This document shows positions 17,500 through 25,615 of a stretch of 64,000 nt of DNA, in pieces. Each line of letters begins with the position of its first letter. The first letter of the stretch is position 1. Below the pieces are notes generated by a model, which was given only the letters and a program-made list of their open reading frames with translations, made no database searches and was not told the DNA's origin. Source of the stretch: Mesorhizobium sp. M7A.F.Ca.US.006.01.1.1 (GTDB taxonomy: Bacteria; Pseudomonadota; Alphaproteobacteria; Rhizobiales; Rhizobiaceae); the NCBI RefSeq assembly GCF_003997935.1, contig NZ_RZQL01000001.1, positions 39,066 through 103,065 of the forward strand, in the 5' to 3' direction. Position numbers and translations under genes: made by a program.

Positions 17500-17558
17500 T
17501 GCCTGTGCGTTTCCAAAGGCTATCAATTCCGATCAGCCCTCACCCGGAGGAAGACCAC

Positions 17559-18119
17559 ATGCGTTTGCCGTCATTCAGGACCATCGCCCTTTCCGCGCTC
17601 GTCGCCGGCGTGGCGATTGCCGCGCCCGCCTATGCCAAGAACCCGAATGTCGGCGGCGCGCCGATGTACACAACCAAGAACATCGTTGAGAACGCCGTCA
17701 ACTCGAAGGACCACACGACGCTGGTCGCCGCGGTCAAGGCCGCCGGCCTGGTCGACACGCTGCAGGGCTCTGGCCCGTTCACCGTCTTTGCGCCGACCAA
17801 CGCAGCGTTTGCGAAATTGCCCAAGGGCGCCGTCGACACGCTGCTGAAGCCGGAGAACAAGGGCAAGCTCACCAAGGTGCTGACCGCGCATGTCGTGGCC
17901 GGCAAGATTTCGGGCGCCGAGATGATGAAGAAGGCCAAGGCGATGGGCGGCAAGTACGAGATGAAGACCGTCTCCGGTGACACGCTGACCGCCGAAGTCA
18001 AGAAGGGCAAGCTCTACATCATGGATGAGTCAGGCGGCGAGGCGCGAGTGACGATCGCCGACGTCAACCAGTCGAACGGCGTCATCCACGTCGTCAACAA
18101 GGTGTTGTTGCCGAAGTAA
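17559..18119 (+). CDS. Secreted fasciclin (FAS1)-domain protein, first paralogue
   Basis: 186 residues. A Sec signal peptide of about 26 residues ends AYA before KNPNVGG. One FAS1 domain fills the rest: [39 protein letters not shown] (H1 motif), [20 protein letters not shown], and the H2 region NGVIHVVNKVLLPK at the end. FAS1 domains mediate adhesion or surface interactions. The nearest relatives I know are MPT70-type mycobacterial antigens and rhizobial Nex18. The ATG at 17559 has GGAGGAA 7 bases before it. It is monocistronic, with a terminator at 18227, and very similar to the protein at 28098. Confidence 0.92.
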   Translation: MRLPSFRTIALSALVAGVAIAAPAYAKNPNVGGAPMYTTKNIVENAVNSKDHTTLVAAVKAAGLVDTLQGSGPFTVFAPTNAAFAKLPKGAVDTLLKPENKGKLTKVLTAHVVAGKISGAEMMKKAKAMGGKYEMKTVSGDTLTAEVKKGKLYIMDESGGEARVTIADVNQSNGVIHVVNKVLLPK

Positions 18120-18226
18120 CGGCTTTCGGCAAAGGGGATCAAGGCAGGTCCGTTGGGGCTTTCTCGGGCCTGCCGCCCCGCCTCACATGAGGTGCCATGT
18201 TTCCTGGGAAGTCGTATCGGCATCGG

Positions 18227-18267
18227 CCGGGGTCCTGTAGTCCCTCACAGGGCCCCGGTTTCTTTTT
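18227..18267 (+). terminator. Rho-independent terminator after the fasciclin gene
   Basis: The arms CCGGGGTCCTGT and ACAGGGCCCCGG pair along 12 positions with one wobble, around an 8-base loop, followed by TTTCTTTTT. A weaker hairpin lies before it (18143-18175). Confidence 0.85.
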
Positions 18268-18305
18268 GGCTGTTGCCTGTGCAGCCAGATGAGCTTCGAG
18301 CGTCG

Positions 18306-19847
18306 TCACTCCATGACGGCGCTGTGGTCGATCTTGGCCGGCGTCGCCGGCTTGCGCAGCAACAGAACCAGCGGAATGGCGGCAAGCGACAGGATCATCA
18401 TCAGCTTGAAGTCGTTCATGTAGCTGATGATCGTCGCCTGCAGCGTCACCACGCCGTCGAGCGCGGCGCGGCCCGCCGCGCTGTAAGGGTCCATTGCCTG
18501 GAAGATCGCCGGATTGCTGAACGCCTGGTTGTAGGGCGTCACATAGGTGGCGATGTTGGCGTGGTTGATCTGCACGTTCTGCGTCAACAGCGCGGTGACC
18601 ACCGATATGCCGACGCTGGAGCCGATGTTTCGCGACAGATTGTAAAGGCCTGTACCTTCCGCGCGCCGCTCCGGCGCCAGCGTGGCGAAGGTGATGGTGG
18701 TCAGCGGCACGAACAGGAAGCCCAGGCCCGCGCCCTGGATGAAGCCGGTGCTGATGATCGTCCATTGCGAGACATCAGGGGTCCAGCCGGTCATGTCGTA
18801 CATAGCCCAGGCGGTGACCAGCAGGCCGGCTAGAAGCAGCCAGCGTGTGTCCACCTTGCCGATCAGCCTGCCGACCAGGAACATGCAGGCCATGGTCCCA
18901 AGTCCACGCGGCCCCATGACGATGCCGGCCGTTACCACCGGATAGCCCATCAGCGTCTGCAGATAGGGCGTCATCAGGGCCAGCGAGGCCAGATAGGTGA
19001 TGCCGATGATGAAGATGAAGATCATGCCGACGGCGAAGTTGCGGTCGAGGAACAGCCGCGGGTTCACGAAGGTGTTTTTGGCGGTGAAGGTGTGGACGAG
19101 GAAGATGTAGAAGGCCGACGCGCAGATCAGCGCCTCGACGATGATCTCGGACGACGAGAACCAGTTGAGCTGCTCGCCGCGATCGAGGAACATCTGCAGC
19201 GATGCGATGGTGACGCTGAGCATGCCGAAGCCCAGCCAGTCCAGCCTCGCCTTGAGGTCCGTCTTGGTTTCCTGGACGAACATCGAGACGCCGGCGAAGG
19301 CCAGGGCCCCGATCGGGACGTTGATGTAAAACACCCAGCGCCAGCTGACATTCTCGGTCAGCCAGCCGCCGATGACCGGCCCGAGCACCGGCCCGACCAT
19401 CACCGAAACGCCGAACAGCGCCATCGCCGAGCCGCGCTCCTCGACGCTGTAGATGTCGAGCAGGATGCTCTGCGCCAGCGGCACCAAGGCCGCGCCGAAC
19501 AGGCCTTGCAGCAGGCGGAAGCCGACGATCTGCGGCAGCGACTGCGCGAAGCCGCACAGCACCGAGGCGACGACGAAGCCGGTGATGGAGATCAAAAGGA
19601 TGCGCTTGCGGCCGAAACGATTGGCAAGGTAGCCCGAAGGCGGCGTCATGACGGCCGCCGCTACGATGTAGGACGTCAGCACCCAGTTTATCTGGTCGGC
19701 GCTCGCCGAAACGCTGCCCTGGATATAGGGCAGCGCCACATTGGCGATGGTCGTGTCCAGTGCCTGCATGATCACGGCCAGGATCACGCAGGCGGTGATG
19801 GCGCCGCGATTGGCGATCACGCCACCTGTCGCGGACGCGCCGGTCAT
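18306..19847 (-). CDS. MFS multidrug exporter, DHA2/EmrB type (14 TM)
   Basis: A proton-driven drug exporter of 513 residues. It has the DHA2 landmarks MQALDTTIANVALPYIQG in helix 1, GYLANRFGRKR (motif A), the RLLQGLFGAALVPLAQS helix, GPVLGPVIGGWLTENVSWRWVFYINVPIG (motif C and the EmrB-specific WRW) and about 14 hydrophobic segments. It pairs with the membrane-fusion protein encoded upstream, overlapping it by 4 bases (ATGA), to form an EmrAB-like system that would work with an outer-membrane TolC. The substrate is unknown. It is the last gene of a marR-hlyD-mfs operon. Confidence 0.93.
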   Translation of the reverse strand: MTGASATGGVIANRGAITACVILAVIMQALDTTIANVALPYIQGSVSASADQINWVLTSYIVAAAVMTPPSGYLANRFGRKRILLISITGFVVASVLCGFAQSLPQIVGFRLLQGLFGAALVPLAQSILLDIYSVEERGSAMALFGVSVMVGPVLGPVIGGWLTENVSWRWVFYINVPIGALAFAGVSMFVQETKTDLKARLDWLGFGMLSVTIASLQMFLDRGEQLNWFSSSEIIVEALICASAFYIFLVHTFTAKNTFVNPRLFLDRNFAVGMIFIFIIGITYLASLALMTPYLQTLMGYPVVTAGIVMGPRGLGTMACMFLVGRLIGKVDTRWLLLAGLLVTAWAMYDMTGWTPDVSQWTIISTGFIQGAGLGFLFVPLTTITFATLAPERRAEGTGLYNLSRNIGSSVGISVVTALLTQNVQINHANIATYVTPYNQAFSNPAIFQAMDPYSAAGRAALDGVVTLQATIISYMNDFKLMMILSLAAIPLVLLLRKPATPAKIDHSAVME

Positions 19848-21136
19848 GACTTTTGTCCGAACCGGCCGAGGAGGTCCGTCACGAAGTCCGGCAGGCCGCG
19901 CGCATGGCCGGTATCGATGCCGACCACGACGCTCATCCCGCCACGCAACGGCGGCTTGCCCTGGAGGTCGTCCAACGTCACGCGCATCGGAATGCGTTGC
20001 ACGACCTTGACCCAGTTGCCGGTGGTGTTCTGCGCCGGAAGCAAGGAGAAGCTCGACGACGACGCCGGGCTGATCGAGGCGACCGTGCCGTGCCAGACGG
20101 CACCGGGGTAGCTGTCGACGCTGATCGTCGCCGTCTGTCCCGGCCGCACATAGGTCAGTTCGGTTTCCTTCGGCTCCGCCGCGATCCACAGATCGGTCGC
20201 CGAAATCAGGCTGAACGCCGGCTGCGAAGCTGGCAGGTACTTGCCGACCTGAAGCGCGTCGACATTGGTGACAATGCCGTCGAACGGCGCCTTGACGATG
20301 GAATCGGCAAGGTTGCGCTGGGCGTCGTCCACAGCCGACTGGGCCTGGAGATAGAAGGGGTTCTTCTCCACCGGCTGGCTGGCGTCGCCGCCGAGCTGGG
20401 CAAGCGTCGCCTGTGCCTGCGCCTGGGCAACGGACACTTTCTGGCGGGCGGCGATGAGGTCGTGCTGGGCGCTGTCGAAGGTCGCCTTGGAGGAGGTGGA
20501 GGTCTTGAGCAGATCCTGCTGGCGCTGGAAAGCGGCCTCGTAATAGGGGATGTCGGCCTGCGCCTGCTCGATCAGCGCCTGCGACTGCTGATAACTCGCC
20601 TGCAGGGTCAGCACCTGGTTGCGCACCGTGCCGAGCTGCGCCTGGGCGGCGGCAAGAGCGGTTTCGAAAGAGGCCGGCCGCAGCCGGAAAAGCACCTGGT
20701 CCTTCTTCACCGCCTGGTTCTCGTGCACGTCGATCTCGGACACAGTGCCGGAGACATCGGTGGAAACGCCGAGCGACTGCGCCTGGATGTAGGCATTGTC
20801 GGTCGTCATGACCTGGCCGCCGATGACGTAGTAATAGCCGCCGACGACCAGCGCGACCGGAAGCAGGGCAAAAAGGATCGGCCGTGCTCGGCCGCGCTTG
20901 GGCTTGACCGGCGCCGGAGGCGCCACCGCAACCCCGGCCTGGCGTGGCTCCTTGGACGGAGCCTCGAGCGCCGCCGGCTCCAGGGCGACCGGTGCTTCGA
21001 GCTCGTCATTGTCGATGACGGTGCTGGCTCGCCTTTGCTCGCGTTCGCTGTCCAGTCGGATGACCTGGTCGCGCGCCCAGTCGGCGGCGGATCCTTCTTC
21101 TTCGACAGGCTTCTTTGGTGAGGTTGATTCAGCCAT
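19844..21136 (-). CDS. HlyD/EmrA-family membrane fusion protein
   Basis: The periplasmic adaptor (430 residues) of the exporter. The N-terminus is a long cytoplasmic, Pro/Glu-rich segment of about 90 residues, then one transmembrane helix (ILFALLPVALVVGGYYYVIG). A lipoyl half-motif (TDNAYIQAQSLGVSTDVSGTV), a long coiled coil of Gln/Ala-rich helices, and the second lipoyl and beta-barrel regions follow (IVKAPFDGIVTNV). The ATG at 21136 lies inside the end of the MarR gene with GGGAGAA before it. The cytoplasmic extension is longer than in E. coli EmrA. Confidence 0.92.
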   Translation of the reverse strand: MAESTSPKKPVEEEGSAADWARDQVIRLDSEREQRRASTVIDNDELEAPVALEPAALEAPSKEPRQAGVAVAPPAPVKPKRGRARPILFALLPVALVVGGYYYVIGGQVMTTDNAYIQAQSLGVSTDVSGTVSEIDVHENQAVKKDQVLFRLRPASFETALAAAQAQLGTVRNQVLTLQASYQQSQALIEQAQADIPYYEAAFQRQQDLLKTSTSSKATFDSAQHDLIAARQKVSVAQAQAQATLAQLGGDASQPVEKNPFYLQAQSAVDDAQRNLADSIVKAPFDGIVTNVDALQVGKYLPASQPAFSLISATDLWIAAEPKETELTYVRPGQTATISVDSYPGAVWHGTVASISPASSSSFSLLPAQNTTGNWVKVVQRIPMRVTLDDLQGKPPLRGGMSVVVGIDTGHARGLPDFVTDLLGRFGQKS

Positions 21137-21593
21137 GTGTTTTCTCCCGGTCGGCGGCAGGCTGGGCGCAAGCCGCGAGCAGATTGGATTTGATGAGGGA
21201 TAGGGTTTGCAGCAGATGCAGTTGCGCATCCGCGGAAAGGCCGACAAAGGCCTCGTCACGCGTCTTCTGCCCATTGCCGCGCATGATCTCGATGAGCGGA
21301 TGGGCTTGCGGCGTCAGGTAAAGCAGCCATGCCCGGCGGTCGGTGGGATTGGGCCGGCGCTCGATGAAGCCGCTTGCTTCCATCTTGTCGAGCAGCCGGG
21401 CGAGCGTGATCGGCGTGATCTCGATAAGGTCCGCCAATTTGTTCTGGTGGATGCCTTCATGCAGGCTGAGATAGGCCAGCACCTGCCATTGGGCGCGGGT
21501 CAGCCCCGATGCCCGCGACCTCTGCTCGAACCGCTTTCGAAGCAGGCGCGCGACATCGTGCAGCACGAAGCTGATGTTGGGTGACGATGGCAT
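21129..21593 (-). CDS. MarR-family transcriptional regulator
   Basis: 154 residues with the MarR winged helix: GLTRAQWQVLAYLSLHEGIHQNKLADLIEITPITLARLLDKME, then the wing GFIERRPNPTDRRAWLLYLT. It probably represses its own operon, which continues with the membrane fusion protein (8-base overlap) and MFS exporter, until a drug ligand binds. A candidate operator lies upstream at 21627. The start at 21593 has no good Shine-Dalgarno, so it may be translated from a leaderless or weak start. Confidence 0.92.
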   Translation of the reverse strand: MPSSPNISFVLHDVARLLRKRFEQRSRASGLTRAQWQVLAYLSLHEGIHQNKLADLIEITPITLARLLDKMEASGFIERRPNPTDRRAWLLYLTPQAHPLIEIMRGNGQKTRDEAFVGLSADAQLHLLQTLSLIKSNLLAACAQPAADREKTHG

Positions 21594-21626
21594 GGGAGGT
21601 ACTGAGGTTCTACGGCGCGACTTTTA

Positions 21627-21655
21627 GTGAGCATGCTTATTATCATCATGCACAT
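21627..21655 (-). promoter_or_regulatory. Candidate MarR operator/promoter
   Basis: An AT-rich imperfect dyad, GTGAGCATG on one side and CATGCAC on the other, around TTATTATCAT. It lies about 35 bases before the MarR start. Its position and symmetry suit autorepression; the assignment is inference. Confidence 0.35.
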
Positions 21656-21771
21656 AATCCCGCTGGACGCGGTGCGCAAGACGGACTAAGCCCGCCTGGA
21701 AAAAATGACGCATGGGCTGTGACCCACAAAAAGGCTCAGGTGGCAGGCCGTTGCCGGGCGAGGATACGACG

Positions 21772-22086
21772 ATGAATTGGCTGAAGATTGCGACCGTGGC
21801 GGCCATTGCGGGATGGCCCGGCATTGCGCTCGCAAAGGACGCCGTCAGCTGCGGCGGCGCCGCCATGCTGGGTGGCGCGCAATTGAACTGCAGCCACGTC
21901 GAACCCCAGGCGCCGCCTCAGTTTTGCACCTATAGCTGGGCTCTCCACATACCGGCCGGCGACCAGAAAATCGTCGAAGGAACCTTTATGCTGCCGCCCG
22001 GTGCTGCGAATGTTACCGTCTATCAGGGCAGCGGTTTCGACAGTGCGCTGTCCGATCCGATCGTGATTTGCCGCGGCAGCAAATGA
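21772..22086 (+). CDS. Small exported Cys-containing protein (104 aa), unknown
   Basis: The precursor starts MNWLKIATVAAIAGWPGIALA, a Sec signal peptide cut before KDAVSCGG. The mature part of about 83 residues has four cysteines (SCGG, NCSH, FCTY, VICRG), suitable for two disulfides, and looks all-beta. I do not recognise a family. GAGGA lies 8 bases before the ATG. It is divergent from the MarR operon and could share its control region, which would make it a candidate member of that stress response. Confidence 0.7.
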   Translation: MNWLKIATVAAIAGWPGIALAKDAVSCGGAAMLGGAQLNCSHVEPQAPPQFCTYSWALHIPAGDQKIVEGTFMLPPGAANVTVYQGSGFDSALSDPIVICRGSK

Positions 22087-22210
22087 GCAAGGCCGTCAAG
22101 GAAAGCTCGCTCGTCGCCCGATTGGTGCTATAGGGCGGATCACGCTATTTTGAACGAGCGCATTCGAGTTTCGGATGCACCTGACGGCCATTTCTCTGAC
22201 GGATTTCGAC

Positions 22211-22849
22211 ATGGACGGACCCAACCCAGACATCAAGCACCCGATCCCGATGCATACCCGCGTCGGCTTCCTCAAGGGGCTGGTGAACGCGCTGAACATC
22301 GAGATCGGCGACTTCACCTACTATGACGACCCGGACGGGCCGGACAAATTCGCCGAAAAATGCGTCCTGCATCATTATCCGTTCATAGGCGACAAGCTGA
22401 TCATCGGCAGGTTCTGCGCCATCGCCGAGGGCGCGCGCTTCATCATGAACGGCGCCAACCACGCCATGTCCGGCTTTTCGACCTATCCGTTCAATATTTT
22501 CGGCCATGGCTGGGAAAAGGGCTTTGACCCGGCGACCTGGTCCAGGGAAGTGCGCGGCGACACGGTGGTCGGCAACGACGTCTGGATCGGCATGGAGGCG
22601 GTGATCCTGCCCGGGGTGGAAATCGGCCATGGCGCCATCATTGCCGCGAAGTCGGTGGTGACGCACGACGTGCCACCCTATGCAATCGTCGCCGGCAACG
22701 CGGCCAAGGTGGTGAAGATGCGTTTCGACGACCGGACAATCAGGCGGCTGCTGGCGGTGGCGTGGTGGGACTGGCCGGTGGACAAGGTCAGCCGCAACCT
22801 CGATGCTATCCGGGGTGCCAATATCTCTCTTCTGGAGGCAGCAGCTTGA
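22211..22849 (+). CDS. Vat-like xenobiotic O-acetyltransferase (left-handed beta-helix)
   Basis: 212 residues that follow the streptogramin A acetyltransferase pattern throughout: start [55 protein letters not shown] with the catalytic His, [35 protein letters not shown] and [26 protein letters not shown]. These enzymes acetylate hydroxyl groups of antibiotics using acetyl-CoA. Whether this one confers resistance is unknown, since chromosomal homologues are common. An earlier in-frame ATG at 22175 is possible. Its TGA overlaps the TTG start of engB, so the two are translationally coupled. Confidence 0.88.
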   Translation: MDGPNPDIKHPIPMHTRVGFLKGLVNALNIEIGDFTYYDDPDGPDKFAEKCVLHHYPFIGDKLIIGRFCAIAEGARFIMNGANHAMSGFSTYPFNIFGHGWEKGFDPATWSREVRGDTVVGNDVWIGMEAVILPGVEIGHGAIIAAKSVVTHDVPPYAIVAGNAAKVVKMRFDDRTIRRLLAVAWWDWPVDKVSRNLDAIRGANISLLEAAA

Positions 22850-23505
22850 ACGCTCTGAACAGCAGCATAATCGGCACCGAACTGTTTACGCGAGGGTGGA
22901 TCTTCATCCGCGGCGTGCCGGCCATGAAGTTCCTGCCGCCTGAAGGGCCGCCGGAAATCGCCTTTGCCGGCCGCTCGAATGTCGGCAAGTCGTCGCTGAT
23001 CAACGCGCTGGTCAACCAGAAGGGGCTGGCGCGCACCTCCAACACGCCGGGGCGCACGCAGGAGCTCAACTATTTCGTGCCGGACGGATTTTCGGGTGAG
23101 GGCGCCGACCTGCCGCCCTTGGCGCTGGTCGACATGCCCGGCTATGGCTATGCCACCGCGCCGAAGGAAAAGGTCGACGAGTGGACCAAGCTGGTCTTCG
23201 ACTATCTCAAGGGCCGCGTCACGCTGAAGCGCGTCTATGTGCTGATCGACGCCCGTCATGGCATCAAGGCCAAGGACGACGAAGTGCTGTCGCTGCTCGA
23301 CAAGGCGGCGGTGTCCTACCAGATCGTGCTGACCAAGACCGACAAGATCAAGACTGCCGGTGTGCCGAGGCTGATCGAGGAGACGCTGGCAAAGATCAAG
23401 AAGCGGCCGGCGGCGTTCCCGTTCGTGCTGGCCACCTCTTCTGAAAAGGCCGAGGGCCTTCAGGAATTGCAGGCAGCCATCGTGCTTGCCGCCAATGGCG
23501 GCTAA
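22846..23505 (+). CDS. engB: Ribosome biogenesis GTPase EngB/YihA (YsxC)
   Basis: A Ras-like GTPase of 219 residues needed for 50S assembly. It has G1 [16 protein letters not shown], switch I with [12 protein letters not shown]3 [11 protein letters not shown]4 TKTDK and G5 TSSEK. The start is the TTG at 22846, with GGAGG 10 bases upstream. It overlaps the stop codon of the acetyltransferase gene (TTGA), and no ATG is well placed. In related genomes engB normally follows yidC directly; here 5.4 kb of other genes separate them. Confidence 0.96.
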   Translation: MNALNSSIIGTELFTRGWIFIRGVPAMKFLPPEGPPEIAFAGRSNVGKSSLINALVNQKGLARTSNTPGRTQELNYFVPDGFSGEGADLPPLALVDMPGYGYATAPKEKVDEWTKLVFDYLKGRVTLKRVYVLIDARHGIKAKDDEVLSLLDKAAVSYQIVLTKTDKIKTAGVPRLIEETLAKIKKRPAAFPFVLATSSEKAEGLQELQAAIVLAANGG

Positions 23506-23529
23506 TGCATCTACCGCTTAGGGCGTGGC

Positions 23530-24264
23530 CTAGGGCTTGGCCTCGATAGCAATCGTCTGATGGCCTTCTTCCGCCACAAGCCTTTCGGTGCCGTAAGCCT
23601 TCAGGAACATGCTGACGCCTGACCTGACGATGCGGTCGATCTCGTCCTGGGTCGGGGCTTTGGTACGGTAGGCGAAGATGCACTGGCGGAACAGACCAGC
23701 CAGGCACAGTTCAGTGAACTGATAGGCGGCAAGATCGACATCGTCGATGCGCAGCAAGTCGCGCTCGATGGCGGCATTGAGAAAGGCCGCGACCTTGTCG
23801 TGGCCACGCTTGGGGCCGCGCTCGTAAAAACGCGCGCCCATATCGGGTATCCGGTCTGATGCCCCGATCACCGTGCGCTGCGCCTGGATGACCTTGGCCG
23901 ACGTGATCTTGAGGGCCAGCACCTTGCCGAACTTCACCAGCGTCTCGCGCAGGTTGTCGGCGTTGTCCAGCACGTCATACATGTTCTTGAAGATGGTGCC
24001 GCGCTCTTCCTCGATCAGCGCCTCGAACAACTCTTCCTTGTTGGCGAAGTAGACGTAGATCGTACCCTTGGAGACACCGGCCTCGCGGGTGATGTCGTTC
24101 ATCGAGGCGGCTTCGAAGCCCTTGTCGATGAAGACACGGCGGGCGCCGTCGATGATCTGGCTGCGCTTGACCGGATCCTGCCCCGCGGCCGGGCGGCCAC
24201 GGCGCAAGCTTTCCAACAGGTCGTCGCACGACTCGTTTTCGACATTGGACGGGGTCTCGGCCAT
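23530..24264 (-). CDS. TetR-family transcriptional regulator of the adjacent efflux pump
   Basis: 244 residues. A 35-residue N-terminal tail leads into the TetR helix-turn-helix: IIDGARRVFIDKGFEAASMNDITREAGVSKGTIYVYFANKEELF. The C-terminal domain is helical and ligand-binding, with a QAQRTVIGASDRIPDMGARFYERGP region like other AcrR-type repressors of rhizobial efflux pumps. It is divergent from the HlyD-MFS pair. Two near-identical palindromes in the intergenic region are its likely binding sites, so it should repress both itself and the pump. Confidence 0.92.
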   Translation of the reverse strand: MAETPSNVENESCDDLLESLRRGRPAAGQDPVKRSQIIDGARRVFIDKGFEAASMNDITREAGVSKGTIYVYFANKEELFEALIEEERGTIFKNMYDVLDNADNLRETLVKFGKVLALKITSAKVIQAQRTVIGASDRIPDMGARFYERGPKRGHDKVAAFLNAAIERDLLRIDDVDLAAYQFTELCLAGLFRQCIFAYRTKAPTQDEIDRIVRSGVSMFLKAYGTERLVAEEGHQTIAIEAKP

Positions 24265-24287
24265 GAAAGTCACACCTCGAAAATAAT

Positions 24288-24305
24288 TCGAACCAAGCGG
24301 TTCGA
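24288..24305. promoter_or_regulatory. TetR operator 1
   Basis: A perfect inverted repeat: TCGAACC, 4 bases, GGTTCGA. It lies 24 bases from the tetR start and close to its promoter. A second copy lies 63 bases away, centre to centre. Confidence 0.75.
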
Positions 24306-24350
24306 TTGCCCTTGATATGGTCCTCTTTACGCGCTATGTCAACGGCCGGA

Positions 24351-24366
24351 TCGAACCGAACGGTTC
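24351..24366. promoter_or_regulatory. TetR operator 2
   Basis: TCGAACC, 4 bases, GGTTC. It is the same element as operator 1 with the last two bases diverged. It lies about 30 bases before the HlyD start codon, just upstream of a TATTAT-like -10 box (about 24372), so binding would block the pump promoter. Confidence 0.7.
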
Positions 24367-24396
24367 AGTATCATATTATAACTTTAGAGAGATGTC

Positions 24397-25593
24397 ATGT
24401 CCTCGAACGCGCCGACCACTGCCGAAGTCCGTCCCTTCCCCAACGCCAAGGTTGCGCCGGCGACGGAAGCCCCGGAAGTGCCTGTCCAGCCTGTCTCGTC
24501 GCCACCGGCAGAGGCACCGGCCAAGAAGAAGCGTTCGGTGCGTTCCTTCCTGCTGCCGGTCATCGGCGTCGCCTTGCTGGGCGCCGGCGCTTGGTACGGT
24601 TACGACTACTGGACAACGGGCCGCTTCATGATCTCGACGGACGATGCCTATGTCCAGGCGGACATGGCGTTCATCTCGCCCAAGATTTCCGGCTATGTCG
24701 ATCAGGTCAAGGTCAGCGAGAACCAGCTGGTCAAAGCCGGCGATCCGCTGCTCGTCGTCGATGACGGCGATTACAAGATTGCCGTCGCCCAGGCCGAGGC
24801 GCAGATCGCCACCTTGAGCAAGACGCTCGACCGTATCGACGCCCAGACCGACGCGGCCCGCGCCTCGCTGCAGCAGGCGAAGGCGCAGAAGGTCGCCGAC
24901 CAGGCCGCGGCCGACAACGCAGCCAAGGTCGCGGCGCGCGCCTCGCAGCTGCTCAAGACCCATGTCGGCACGCAGGCGCAGCTGGACGACGCCCAGACCG
25001 CGGTCCAGCAGGCCGATGCCGCCCTTGTCGGCGCCGACGCACAGATCGCCGCCGCGCAAGCCAATATCGGCGTGCTGCAGGCGCAACGCGCGGAATCGGC
25101 GAGCACGCTGGCGTCCCTGCAGCTCAGCCATGACAAGGCGCTGCGCGATCTTTCCTTCACCGTGCTCAAGGCGCCTTATGACGGCATCGTCGGCAACCGC
25201 TCGGTCGAACAGGGCGACCTTGTCAGTCCCGGCCAGAAGCTCGCCGTCATCGTGCCGATGGACAAGCTCTACATCGTCGCCAACTTCAAGGAGACGCAGC
25301 TTGCCCGGCTGGTTCCTGGCGAGAAGGTCAAGATCTCGGTCGATGCGACCGACGGCCAGGACTTCGAGGGAACCGTCTCGTCGCTGGCGCCGGCTTCGGG
25401 TGCTGTGTTCTCGCTGCTGCCGCCCGAAAACGCCACCGGCAACTTCACCAAGGTCGTGCAGCGCGTTCCGGTCCGCATCGATGTGCCGGCAGATGTCCTG
25501 AAGAGCGGCAAACTGCGCGCCGGCCTGAGCGTCATCGTCGCCGTCGACAGCCGCACCGCCCCATCCGGGTCGGGCCCAGTGGCCGCGAACTGA
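24397..25593 (+). CDS. HlyD/EmrA-family membrane fusion protein (second system)
   Basis: 398 residues. A cytoplasmic Pro/Ala-rich N-terminus is followed by one membrane helix (FLLPVIGVALLGAGAWYGYDYW), the lipoyl half ISTDDAYVQADMAFISPKISGYV, a long alanine- and glutamine-rich coiled coil with repeated AQxxAAxA patterns, and the C-terminal lipoyl and barrel part (VLKAPYDGIVGNRSVEQGDLV). It bridges the MFS pump encoded next to an outer-membrane channel. It is the first gene after the TetR operators, and 22 bases separate it from the MFS gene. Confidence 0.93.
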   Translation: MSSNAPTTAEVRPFPNAKVAPATEAPEVPVQPVSSPPAEAPAKKKRSVRSFLLPVIGVALLGAGAWYGYDYWTTGRFMISTDDAYVQADMAFISPKISGYVDQVKVSENQLVKAGDPLLVVDDGDYKIAVAQAEAQIATLSKTLDRIDAQTDAARASLQQAKAQKVADQAAADNAAKVAARASQLLKTHVGTQAQLDDAQTAVQQADAALVGADAQIAAAQANIGVLQAQRAESASTLASLQLSHDKALRDLSFTVLKAPYDGIVGNRSVEQGDLVSPGQKLAVIVPMDKLYIVANFKETQLARLVPGEKVKISVDATDGQDFEGTVSSLAPASGAVFSLLPPENATGNFTKVVQRVPVRIDVPADVLKSGKLRAGLSVIVAVDSRTAPSGSGPVAAN

Positions 25594-25615
25594 GCGGCGG
25601 CCGGGGAGCAATGCC

